Program-made: the position numbers and the translations under genes
Shown here: positions 16,304 to 24,708 of the stretch, in pieces
Numbering within the stretch: position 1 is the stretch's first letter
Layout of the letters: every line of letters starts with the position of its first letter
Assembly: GCF_013410655.1 (NCBI RefSeq)
Contig: NZ_JACCFP010000001.1
Span: 2,565,501-2,629,500, forward strand
Direction of reading: 5' to 3'
DNA: 64,000 nt
From: Nocardioides thalensis
GTDB lineage: Bacteria > Actinomycetota > Actinomycetes > Propionibacteriales > Nocardioidaceae
Notes under the pieces: generated by a model
The model's database searches: none
Told to the model about the DNA's origin: nothing
The model's input: only the letters and a program-made list of their open reading frames with translations

Positions 16304-17589
16304 CCGTCCTCCCCCAGCACGGCCTCGCGCAGCTCCACGAGCGGTTCGCGCAGCTCCGGCGGAGTGTTCGCCGGTAGCTCGCTGGAGGCGCCGTCACCGG
16401 AGGCGATCGCGACGACGACGAGCAGTGCGAGGAGCACGGCGACCGCGGCAGCGACGCCCCGCACGTGCGGCGGCACCGCGCGCGCCCGCCCGACCAGACC
16501 GTGCAACCGTTCGCGGGGCGTGGGTCCCTCGCGTGTCGGAGTCGGAGTCGGGGCGTCGGGCGCCCAGCCCGGTGGCGGCGCCGTCGGCCGTGGCCCTCGG
16601 CCCGTCGGGGCGGGCACCGATGGCGGCGGAGCGGTGAGCGGCTTCGTGGCGCCGGGGCCTGCCGCGTCGGTCGCCCCAGGGGCAGCCAGGATCGGCGCCG
16701 TCATCGCGTCCGGCACGCTCTCGCTGCCCGACGGAGCGGCGCGGGCGAGGCCGGCGCGCAGCGTCTCGCCGACCTCGAGCGCGGACGGTCGCTCCTGCGG
16801 ATCGGTTGCGGTCATCGCCACCAGGAGGTCGCGCCATGCCGGTGGCAGGTCGGGCACCTCGGGCGAGCGGTGGAGGCGGGCCATCGCGGCCTCGGCGGCC
16901 GGGCCGGCGTACTCGCGGCGCCCGGTGACGGCCTCGAGCAGCACCAGGCCCAGCGAGTACACGTCGGCGGCGCCGTCGACCTCCTCCCCGCGGACCTGCT
17001 CGGGTGCGAGGTACGCCGCCGTACCGATCGCGTGACCCGTGCGGGTGTGTCGCGTGGCCTGGGCGACGAGCCGGGCGATCCCGAAGTCGGCCAGCTTGAC
17101 CCGATCGGCGGGACCGATGAGGACGTTGCCCGGCTTCACGTCGCGGTGGATGACCCCGCGGCCGTGGACGTAGGCGAGCGCCTCGGCCACCTGTGCCCCG
17201 ATCGCGCCGGCGTCTGCGAGCGGCATCGGCCCGACGGCGATCCGGTCCGCCAGCGTCGGCCCCTCGACCAGCTCCATCACGAGGAACGGACGCTCGATGT
17301 CGGGCGGGCCGGTGCCGTCGTCCTGTCGCTGCGTGCCGAAGCCGGCGTCGAGCACCATGACCAACCCGCTGTGCGAGAGCATCGCGAGGGTGCGCGCCTC
17401 GTCGATGAAGCGGGCGCGGTCGCTCTCGTCGCCCGCGGTGTCCCGCAGGAGCTTGACCGCCACCGGGCGGCTCAGCTTCACGTCATCGGCGCGGTAGACC
17501 TCGGCCATGCCGCCGGTGCCGATGACCGCCTGGAGCGCATAGCGACCGGCCAGCAGCGCCGAGTCGGCCACTGCCGGTCCCTCGTGCAT
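16300..17589 (-). CDS. Membrane-anchored Ser/Thr protein kinase (PknB/Hanks type)
   Basis: 429 aa. The kinase domain spans about residues 17-275: glycine loop IGTGGMAEVY, Lys46 in VAVKLL, catalytic VIHRDVKPGNVL, DFG in KLADFGIAR, and GTAAYLAPEQ. A Pro/Thr-rich juxtamembrane linker follows (about 290-365). One membrane helix (AAAVAVLLALLVVVAIA) leads to a 30-residue outer tail with no PASTA repeat. It starts 3 bp after the DUF6458 gene and overlaps the lipoprotein gene by 4 bp. Targets are unknown; the coupled P450 and lipoprotein are candidates. Confidence 0.92.
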   Translation of the reverse strand: MHEGPAVADSALLAGRYALQAVIGTGGMAEVYRADDVKLSRPVAVKLLRDTAGDESDRARFIDEARTLAMLSHSGLVMVLDAGFGTQRQDDGTGPPDIERPFLVMELVEGPTLADRIAVGPMPLADAGAIGAQVAEALAYVHGRGVIHRDVKPGNVLIGPADRVKLADFGIARLVAQATRHTRTGHAIGTAAYLAPEQVRGEEVDGAADVYSLGLVLLEAVTGRREYAGPAAEAAMARLHRSPEVPDLPPAWRDLLVAMTATDPQERPSALEVGETLRAGLARAAPSGSESVPDAMTAPILAAPGATDAAGPGATKPLTAPPPSVPAPTGRGPRPTAPPPGWAPDAPTPTPTREGPTPRERLHGLVGRARAVPPHVRGVAAAVAVLLALLVVVAIASGDGASSELPANTPPELREPLVELREAVLGEDG

Positions 17590-17592
17590 CGG

Positions 17593-17808
17593 TCAGAGCG
17601 GTCGGTGGGTGTCGCGGTGCTCCGAGACCACGGTGGAGCGGGTGCGCTGCTGGTTGACGATCAGCGAGATCACGATCGCGACGATACCGGCGATCAGGAG
17701 GATCCAGCCCAGCGTCGCGGTGTCGACGACCGACGTGTCGATGTTGATGACGTCGAGTACCAGGATCAGGCCCAGGACGATGAGGACGATGCCGCTTCCG
17801 ATGGCCAT
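17593..17808 (-). CDS. DUF6458-type two-helix membrane protein
   Basis: 71 residues with two hydrophobic helices (SGIVLIVLGLILVL, then LGWILLIAGIVAIVISLIV) and a basic cytosolic tail. Members of this family are common, uncharacterised actinobacterial membrane proteins. ATG 17808 gives the family-like MAIGSGI start; GAGGAG lies upstream. It is 3 bp from the kinase gene, so probably leads that operon. Confidence 0.78.
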   Translation of the reverse strand: MAIGSGIVLIVLGLILVLDVINIDTSVVDTATLGWILLIAGIVAIVISLIVNQQRTRSTVVSEHRDTHRPL

Positions 17809-18017
17809 GATGTATTGCTCTCCTCGGGTTGAGTCACCACGCCGTGCCCGGCGCGTTGTCGGCCAAGCGGTACCCGGTGTCACGGTCCATATTCTGGTCT
17901 GGACGCTCGGAACGAGGGGTCCCTAGCATCCTCGGCGAGGCCGCCGCCGCTCGGGACCGTGTGACCTCGGCCCATGGTTCCCAGGCCGTTGCTCCGCGGC
18001 CACGAGGAGATGCCGGC

Positions 18018-21000
18018 ATGCTCCGGAACAGTCCCTTGCGCGTCCTCCTGGCGGTCGTCGCCACCACCGCGGCAGCGGTCACCACCGCGCTGCCGGCCCA
18101 GGCCGCCCCTCCTGCCCCGGCTGCGGCCCCCGCCGCCGCGGTGGCGGCAGCGGCGCCCAACCCGAACGACGGCCTCGACGGCGCGTTCGGCGGGCAGCCG
18201 AGCACGTTGCTGCGGAATGCACTGTGTCCGGTGGGCACCGGGGTGGCCGACTCGATCGGCGACGCTCCCGTCGTCGGTCCGGTCGCGAGCCAGCTGCCGG
18301 CGATCACGTGCGCCCTCAACGTGGCCGGCTTCGTGTGGCGCTCGACTTACTACCCGCCGAGCGGGCCGCCCGTCGTCCGCTACACGAAGGCGACGGCCGG
18401 CGTACCCGCGCTGATCGACGTCGACGGCAAGGGCATCCTCCCCGACTTCACCGGCATGCTCGGCGTCAACCTGCTGGCGCCGGGCGTCTGGGTCCAGGTC
18501 TCGCGCAACGCGTACTTCCCCGCGGCCAACCGGGTCACGCTCGAGGCGGTCCTCATCAACCCGGTGGCGGAGAACAGCTACATCGGTTTCGGCCCCGACG
18601 GCTCCACGGCCGGCATGGGCGGCATGTGGAAGGCGCTGCTGAGCGTCGCGTCCATCGCCGCCGACGGCGCCGACCTGGGCCTCAAGGTGACCTCGGCCAA
18701 CGCGCCGTCCTCGCAGGGCCTGATCGCCGAGATGTTCAGCGGACCGGACCCCGACGCCCCGGACGACACCTACCGCGGCAAGCTCGGCTTCGCCCCGGTC
18801 CCGCCGGAGTTCAACACCCGGCTCCGGCTTGCTGACGGCCGCCAGCAGGTCACCGTGAACGGGCAGCCCACGAAACTGACCGGCGACGTGCTGATCGCGA
18901 CGCCGGGACGTGAGCAGAACATCGACCTGGTCGCCGACCAGATCCCCTCGTTCGTCGACGTCGTCCACGACAGTGACGAGCAGACCGGCACCGACACCAC
19001 GACCTACGACGCCAACGGCTCGATCGCACGCCTGACCGGGACCTACACCGACACGGTCGACGGCGACATCGAGACCGCAGCCGCGCTGGACGCGTGGGGC
19101 ATCCCGTCCCACCTCACGTTCGAGCAGGCCGACGAGCAGACGACCGTGAAGACGGCCGACGACGCGAAGATCGACCGGATCCAGGCACGCTTCGCCCGCG
19201 GCTCCGACGTGACACCGCTCGTCGAGGACCCGGCCCCGTTCGCACGGTTCCACCGCACGACGGAAGAGGACTTCACCGCATCGCTCCAGGTCTCCGACCT
19301 ACGCTCGGTCCGCATCGACCAGGGGGCGCCGTACGGCGGCCGGCTGGTGTTCGCGACCGCACCCGGGCTGTTCCCGTTCACCGCCGACGACGACGTCACC
19401 TCGACCCATCTCGAGGGACACCTGTCCAACCTGCCCGCGGACACCGAGGTCTCCCTCGACCTCGACAACGGCAAGGTGACGTTCGACGGGCACGGCACCG
19501 GGATTGACGAGATCCACCTCGAGGCCACCCGTCCCGACCCGTTCTTCGACCGGGCCACCCGGCTCGAGGCGACGCTCGAGGACCTGCCGGCGCTCGAGGT
19601 CATCGACGTCAAGCAGGAGGACGGCACGGTGACCGCGACGGCCAGCGAGCCGCTCGGCGCGCTCACCCTGCTCGCCAGCAACGGCCCCGGCGCGCCTGCG
19701 ATGACCGGCTCCGCGGTGTCCTACGACGACACCCCGGCGCTCTACCGGGCGTTCCTGCGGATCTCCGGGCTGAAGGAGGTCAGCTTCCAGGCCGACCCTG
19801 TGGTCGCCACGCTGAAGACTGCTCAACCGCAGTTCCTCACCGTGCGCGGCGATGCGGGCGGCGTGACGTTCGACGGCACGATCGACTCCCTGCCGGCGCA
19901 CCTGACGTTCTCCCTGCAACCCGGGCCCAACGCCGAGACCGTGGTCGACTTCGACAGCCACGGGCAGGAGATCGAGGAGATCGTCGCGACCGGCAGCGGC
20001 CTGCCCGCTCCCGCAGGCATGCCGAACTTCGAGGCCGTCATCGAGCACCTGCCCAGCCACCTGACGCTCACCCTGCCGAAGAACGACGGCAACGTGGTGT
20101 TCGACGCACACGGCGACCACATCGGCCGCGTCTACGCGCAGGCGTACGGCGGAAGCCCGCGCGCCGTCGACCCGGCGCGCCAGCTGCTCGCGTACTCGGA
20201 GGGCCAGCACATCGCGGCGAACCTGCTGCAGATCGGCAACGCCGAGGTGAGCAAGGCCGCGAAGCCGTTCCGGCTGAAGTACGACATCGCCGCCGTGCCG
20301 CTGGACTTCGTGGTCAACGTCCCGGACACGAGCCTGCGGGGCACGGTCGCGAACCCGCAGCCGGCCACGGTCGTGTTCCACCCCCGCGACAAGGACGTGG
20401 ACGGCGAGGGAGGGCTCACGGCGACGTACAACGTCGACCCAGCCAACCACACCGGCGACGGCTCGATCGACTCGATCTCCGTCACCGGGGTCATCGGCGG
20501 CGCCTTCCTCGAGGCCGACCTGCAGAACGTGCCCGCGAACCTCGACCTGTGCCTCCAGACCGCCAAGGGCACGCTGTGCCGGCCGTCGTGGGTCCCGGGT
20601 ACGGCGACCGGGCGCACGGTGCACGACCCCGACTTCGCGGTGCACTTCTTCCCGACCAACCTCAACGGCACCGTCCCCGCGACGCCGCTGGTGGTGAACG
20701 GGATCGCGTGCACCGACGTCGCGGACGAGGGGGCGTGCAAGGACCTCGGCTCGAACCGGAAGCGGATCGTCATCGACAACCTCGCGTTCAAGACGGTCGA
20801 GGCCGCCTTCAGCTCGATCGACGAGGGCTGCGACGTGGCGTGCGGCGCGGTCTGGGCCGGCGCCAACACGCACGGGCCCGGCTCGCCGCCGGAGGGTGAC
20901 CACATCACCGGACGGGTGCGGTACTTCAACGGCGACGGCGACATCTTCCCGGAGCCGCTGATGGACCTGCGGTTGAACGCACCCGACGACTTCGTCGCGC

Positions 21001-21164
21001 TCAACCAGCTGTTCTTCTACCTGCACTACGACGTGATCTCGCTCGACCCCCTCGACTACACCTCCAGCGGCAGCCTCACCTGTGGCGACAGCCCGAACCT
21101 GGAGATCGCGATCAACAACCTCCCCAACCCGGACGTCCTCGACGGCACCTTCGGGGTGTGCTGA
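18018..21164 (+). CDS. Large secreted protein with degenerate internal repeats
   Basis: 1048 residues. A Sec signal peptide (RVLLAVVATTAAAVTTALPAQA) is followed by an Ala/Pro linker. The middle of the protein repeats an approximately 45-100 residue unit whose core reads L-E-A-x-L-x-x-L-P-A, followed by a GxVxFDxHG strand. Copies begin near residues 463, 513, 616, 669 and 829, suggesting a beta-solenoid or stacked-sheet body. The C-terminal part has paired cysteines (CTDVADEGAC, CDVACG) suited to extracytoplasmic disulfides. No anchor, sortase motif or enzymatic signature is visible. GAGGAG precedes ATG 18018; the open frame extends upstream but without a signal peptide. Function unknown. Confidence 0.8.
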   Translation: MLRNSPLRVLLAVVATTAAAVTTALPAQAAPPAPAAAPAAAVAAAAPNPNDGLDGAFGGQPSTLLRNALCPVGTGVADSIGDAPVVGPVASQLPAITCALNVAGFVWRSTYYPPSGPPVVRYTKATAGVPALIDVDGKGILPDFTGMLGVNLLAPGVWVQVSRNAYFPAANRVTLEAVLINPVAENSYIGFGPDGSTAGMGGMWKALLSVASIAADGADLGLKVTSANAPSSQGLIAEMFSGPDPDAPDDTYRGKLGFAPVPPEFNTRLRLADGRQQVTVNGQPTKLTGDVLIATPGREQNIDLVADQIPSFVDVVHDSDEQTGTDTTTYDANGSIARLTGTYTDTVDGDIETAAALDAWGIPSHLTFEQADEQTTVKTADDAKIDRIQARFARGSDVTPLVEDPAPFARFHRTTEEDFTASLQVSDLRSVRIDQGAPYGGRLVFATAPGLFPFTADDDVTSTHLEGHLSNLPADTEVSLDLDNGKVTFDGHGTGIDEIHLEATRPDPFFDRATRLEATLEDLPALEVIDVKQEDGTVTATASEPLGALTLLASNGPGAPAMTGSAVSYDDTPALYRAFLRISGLKEVSFQADPVVATLKTAQPQFLTVRGDAGGVTFDGTIDSLPAHLTFSLQPGPNAETVVDFDSHGQEIEEIVATGSGLPAPAGMPNFEAVIEHLPSHLTLTLPKNDGNVVFDAHGDHIGRVYAQAYGGSPRAVDPARQLLAYSEGQHIAANLLQIGNAEVSKAAKPFRLKYDIAAVPLDFVVNVPDTSLRGTVANPQPATVVFHPRDKDVDGEGGLTATYNVDPANHTGDGSIDSISVTGVIGGAFLEADLQNVPANLDLCLQTAKGTLCRPSWVPGTATGRTVHDPDFAVHFFPTNLNGTVPATPLVVNGIACTDVADEGACKDLGSNRKRIVIDNLAFKTVEAAFSSIDEGCDVACGAVWAGANTHGPGSPPEGDHITGRVRYFNGDGDIFPEPLMDLRLNAPDDFVALNQLFFYLHYDVISLDPLDYTSSGSLTCGDSPNLEIAINNLPNPDVLDGTFGVC

Positions 21165-21215
21165 GGGGTTCCTGATGGGGTGAGGTCGGCGGCCCCGAGC
21201 ACTACGCTCGGTGCC

Positions 21216-21668
21216 ATGGCCGCCTTCACCCAGTCCCGCGAGACCACGATCGCAGCGCCGCCGGCGAAGATCCACGCGATCCTCGACGACTTCCACCAGT
21301 GGCAGGGCTGGTCGCCCTGGGAGGAGATGGACCCCGACCTGAAGCGAGAGTTCAGCGGTCCGGCGAAGGGCGTCGGCTCCCACTACGCGTGGGAGGGCAA
21401 CAAGAAGGTCGGCACGGGGTCGATGGAGATCACCGGCTCGACGCCGGAGCGCATCGACATCGACCTCGAGTTCATCGCGCCCTTCAAGGCGAGCAACAAG
21501 ACGATCTTCGAGCTGGTGCCGGAGGGCGCCGGCACCCGCGTCGTGTGGACCATGACCGGCGACCGCGGGCTGCTGATGTCGGTGATGGGCAAGCTGTTCT
21601 TCGACAAGGCGATCGCCAAGGACTTCGATCGCGGCCTGGCGAACTTGAAGGCGCTCGCAGAGAAGTAA
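21216..21668 (+). CDS. SRPBCC family protein (polyketide cyclase/START-like)
   Basis: 150-residue helix-grip fold: SRETTIAAPPAKIHAILDDF at the start, FHQWQGWSPWEEMDPDLKR, then the typical GTRVVWTMTGDR strand and a C-terminal helix ending LANLKALAEK. Sequence is closer to the YkuD/PYR-like cyclase subgroup than to the protein at 10395. It stands alone between two secreted-protein genes. Ligand unknown. Confidence 0.82.
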   Translation: MAAFTQSRETTIAAPPAKIHAILDDFHQWQGWSPWEEMDPDLKREFSGPAKGVGSHYAWEGNKKVGTGSMEITGSTPERIDIDLEFIAPFKASNKTIFELVPEGAGTRVVWTMTGDRGLLMSVMGKLFFDKAIAKDFDRGLANLKALAEK

Positions 21669-21715
21669 AGAAAGCCGGGACGCAACCATCCTCGCGGCCG
21701 TAGCGTCTCGGAGTT

Positions 21716-24418
21716 GTGGAGTCCTTTCGCGCGATCGCGCTGACCGTCCGCCGCACTCTTCTCGTCGCCGCCCTCGGGGCTGCTCCCCTGCTGGCCACCA
21801 CAGGTACGGCCTCGCCGGCGGGCGCCGCCGAGCCTGACGGCCCGGCCTGGGAGGTCGTCGATCACGGCGACGGCTCGTTCGAGGTGTCGTGGACCTCCGG
21901 GAGACGGTTCCCGACCACCTCGGACCGGCCGACGATCGTCGGCGACGGACTCGACTTCGGGCCGCCGACCGTAAGCGCCGACGGCCGCACCGTCACCGCG
22001 TCCGTGACCGCCGACGCGGCGCCGGAGGCGGCCGACCTCGACGTCGTGCTGTCGGGCGACCGGCTCGACGAGCCGGGCTTCGACCCCTCCGCCGTCGGTA
22101 CGGCGACGCCGCTTGCGGAGCGCGCCACCACCGCCCTCGAGGCGGCAGATCCCGGCCTGCCCGGAGCGTTCGAGATCGTCTCCAGCGACTACGAGCTGCC
22201 CGGTGTGAAGCTGCCGGGGATGCCGCAGCCGATCGAGATGGTCGGCCACGTGGTCGAGCCGGCGGCGGGCGCCGAGACCGGCCCACGTCCGCTCGTGCTC
22301 TTCCTCCACGGCCGCCACAGCGTCTGCTACAACCCCGACGATCCCGACGACGGGGGCGGCCGCTGGCCGTGCCAGGCGCCGGCGAAGGAGATCCCCAGCC
22401 ACCTCGGCTACGACCACACCCAGCGGATCCTGGCCACCCAGGGCTACGCGACCGTGTCGATCCGGGTCAACGGCATCAACGCCCAGGACCACCGCCTCGC
22501 CGACGGTGGTGCCGACGCCCGCGCCGCCATCGTGCAGGAGCACCTCGACCACTGGGTCACGCTCGCCGGCGAGCACCAGGTCGACATGGACCAGGTCGTC
22601 CTCGTCGGCCACAGCCGCGGCGGCGAGGGCGTCGACCGGGCCGCCATCCAGATCGGGCCGGGCGCGCCGTACGACGTCGTCGGCCAGGTGCTGCTCGCGC
22701 CGGTCGACTTCGCGTGGCACACCGCGCCCGGCGTGCCCACCGTGACCGTGCTCCCCTACTGCGACGGCGACGTGTTCGACCTCCAGGGCCAGCGCTTCAC
22801 CGACGTCGCGCGTGACCTCGCTCCGGGCGACACCTCGCTGAAGAGCTCGGTGCTGGTGATGGGCGCCAACCACAACTACTTCAACAGCGAGTGGACGCCG
22901 TCCACGGCGGCCGCGCCGTCGTGGGACGACTGGGGTGGCGAGCGCGACAAGACCTGCGGCACCCGCCACGAGGGCCGGCTCTCGGCGCGGGAGCAGCGCA
23001 GCGTCGGCACGGCGTACGTCGCCGGCGCGGTGCGCCTGTTCACCGGCGAGGACGACTACCTGCCCCAGTACGACGGCTCACCCGTCCACGTCCCGTCGGT
23101 CGGCGACGCCGAGGTGCTGAGCCACGCCATCGGCGGCGGACGGTCGATGCGCCGGCCGGGCATCGACGCGACCCGCACGCTGCCCTCCGGCGCGGAGACC
23201 CAGCTCTGCACCGGCGTGGTCACCTACGAGAGCGCGGCGTTCGGCATGTGCGGCCGCGACTCCGGTCGCCACGTCGCGCCGCACTGGGCGTCCCAGGGCG
23301 ACCGCGTGCCGACCCGCCGGTTCCTCGAGATGTCGTGGGAGGCCGCGGGCGCGACCGGCGGGCTCCGCTTCAGCGACCCGCTCGACCTCACCGCGGACCG
23401 GCTCGAGCTCCGGGTCATCCTCGACGTCGGGTACGCCGCGCCCGACCTTCAGGTGCGGGTCTCCGACTCGTCCGGCGGCACGGCGCTGCTGGACCCCGTG
23501 ACGGGCACCGAGCCGATCCGGCTCCCACGGATGTCCTACGGCACCAAGCTGTGGGCGCAGGCGCTCCTCGTCGACGCGTCCGCAGCGACCGGTGTCGACC
23601 TCGCCGACATCACCGCGGTCGAGCTCGTCGCGAGCAACGCGGAGGGCCGGCTCTGGGTGACCGACCTGGCGTCGGCGCCCGCAGTGCTGCCCGCCCCGCC
23701 GGCAGACGCGCTGCCGCAGGTCGACATCGGCACGATCAGCGTGGAGGAGGGCGACAAGGGCACCCACACCGCCAAGGTGCCGTACACGATCACGGGCGCG
23801 GTGACCGATCCGGCGAGGTTCGTCGCGATCACCGCGGGTGAGGAGCGCGGCTCCTCGCAGCGCGTGGTCATCGACGTCGCGCCCGGACAGACCAGCGGCA
23901 CGATCCCGTTGACCTGGGTCGGCGACACCTACTTCAGCCGAGCGCGGCTCGTTCAGATCACCGCATGGCCGCTGACGGGCATCGCCACCGACGACTACAT
24001 CGGCGGCCTGCGGATCGTCGAGGACGACCCCGAGCCGGTGATCACCGTCGACGCCCCGCGCCGGGTCGTCGAGGGCAAGGCCATCGAGGTCACGATCAGC
24101 TCGGACATCCCGCTCGGCCGCGCGTTCCGCATCTACGCCAGCGCCGACAAGGGCAAGGGCGAGCCGCTGCGCGGCAGCGACGTACCCGCCACGTGGCTCG
24201 CCGAGCACAGCGAGGCTGCGGACGACCGGGTCGGCCGACCGCTGTGGCGGCTGCACGTCTGGCTCCGGGGTCGCATCCAGGCGGGTGAGACGAGCACGAC
24301 GTTGCGGATCCCCACGGTTGCCGACGGTCGCAAGGAGGGCGCCGAGTTCCTCGACCTCGACCTGTGGATGAACGACCGCCCCGAGCAGGTGCGGGTCAAG
24401 GTCGTCGACGCCGGCTGA
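21716..24418 (+). CDS. Secreted alpha/beta hydrolase with C-terminal beta domains
   Basis: 900 aa from a GTG start, with signal peptide (RRTLLVAALGAAPLLATTGTASPAGA). An N-terminal beta region is followed by an alpha/beta-hydrolase core: LVLFLHGRH, nucleophile Ser300 in LVGHSRGG, and MGANHNYFNSEW, which may supply the histidine. A discoidin/jelly-roll-like stretch and Calx-beta-like repeats (EEGDKGTHTAKVPYTITG, VVEGKAIEVTISSD) fill the C-terminal third. Cysteines in paired positions fit export. Likely an extracellular esterase or lipase; substrate unknown. It converges on the 114-bp palindrome downstream. Confidence 0.82.
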   Translation: MESFRAIALTVRRTLLVAALGAAPLLATTGTASPAGAAEPDGPAWEVVDHGDGSFEVSWTSGRRFPTTSDRPTIVGDGLDFGPPTVSADGRTVTASVTADAAPEAADLDVVLSGDRLDEPGFDPSAVGTATPLAERATTALEAADPGLPGAFEIVSSDYELPGVKLPGMPQPIEMVGHVVEPAAGAETGPRPLVLFLHGRHSVCYNPDDPDDGGGRWPCQAPAKEIPSHLGYDHTQRILATQGYATVSIRVNGINAQDHRLADGGADARAAIVQEHLDHWVTLAGEHQVDMDQVVLVGHSRGGEGVDRAAIQIGPGAPYDVVGQVLLAPVDFAWHTAPGVPTVTVLPYCDGDVFDLQGQRFTDVARDLAPGDTSLKSSVLVMGANHNYFNSEWTPSTAAAPSWDDWGGERDKTCGTRHEGRLSAREQRSVGTAYVAGAVRLFTGEDDYLPQYDGSPVHVPSVGDAEVLSHAIGGGRSMRRPGIDATRTLPSGAETQLCTGVVTYESAAFGMCGRDSGRHVAPHWASQGDRVPTRRFLEMSWEAAGATGGLRFSDPLDLTADRLELRVILDVGYAAPDLQVRVSDSSGGTALLDPVTGTEPIRLPRMSYGTKLWAQALLVDASAATGVDLADITAVELVASNAEGRLWVTDLASAPAVLPAPPADALPQVDIGTISVEEGDKGTHTAKVPYTITGAVTDPARFVAITAGEERGSSQRVVIDVAPGQTSGTIPLTWVGDTYFSRARLVQITAWPLTGIATDDYIGGLRIVEDDPEPVITVDAPRRVVEGKAIEVTISSDIPLGRAFRIYASADKGKGEPLRGSDVPATWLAEHSEAADDRVGRPLWRLHVWLRGRIQAGETSTTLRIPTVADGRKEGAEFLDLDLWMNDRPEQVRVKVVDAG

Positions 24419-24461
24419 CGCGGCGATCCGCCGGTGCTGTCGGCGCGGCGGCAAGATGCGG

Positions 24462-24575
24462 CATGTAACACGTTGTCCGCTCGGCTTGTCGCCGCTTCCC
24501 AGATGTTCGGTCCCCATGCATGGCGTCCGAACATCTGGCACCGGCCGCCTAGATCGGCGAACAGCGTGTTACATG
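24462..24575. repeat. 114-bp concentric palindrome (MITE- or cruciform-like element)
   Basis: Outer arms CATGTAACACGTTGTCCGC (24462-24480) and GCGAACAGCGTGTTACATG (24557-24575) pair at 17 of 19 positions. An inner 40-bp palindrome (24499-24538) has CCAGATGTTCGG / CCGAACATCTGG arms and a central CCATGCATGG. All three share the dyad at 24518.5. The stretches between inner and outer arms are not complementary. It occupies the 290-bp convergent gap 24419-24708; I see no gene in the rest of that gap. Confidence 0.85.
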
Positions 24576-24708
24576 CGCGTCCTGGCAGCCGACCGGCGTC
24601 CGCAAACCACCGCGGCGCTCTCTCGTGCCCAGCCGCTTGAACCTCGGCCGACGGAGACCTTGCGGCCGAGCGCCACTCACCACCGAACCGGTGGGTTCCT
24701 GCCGATCG

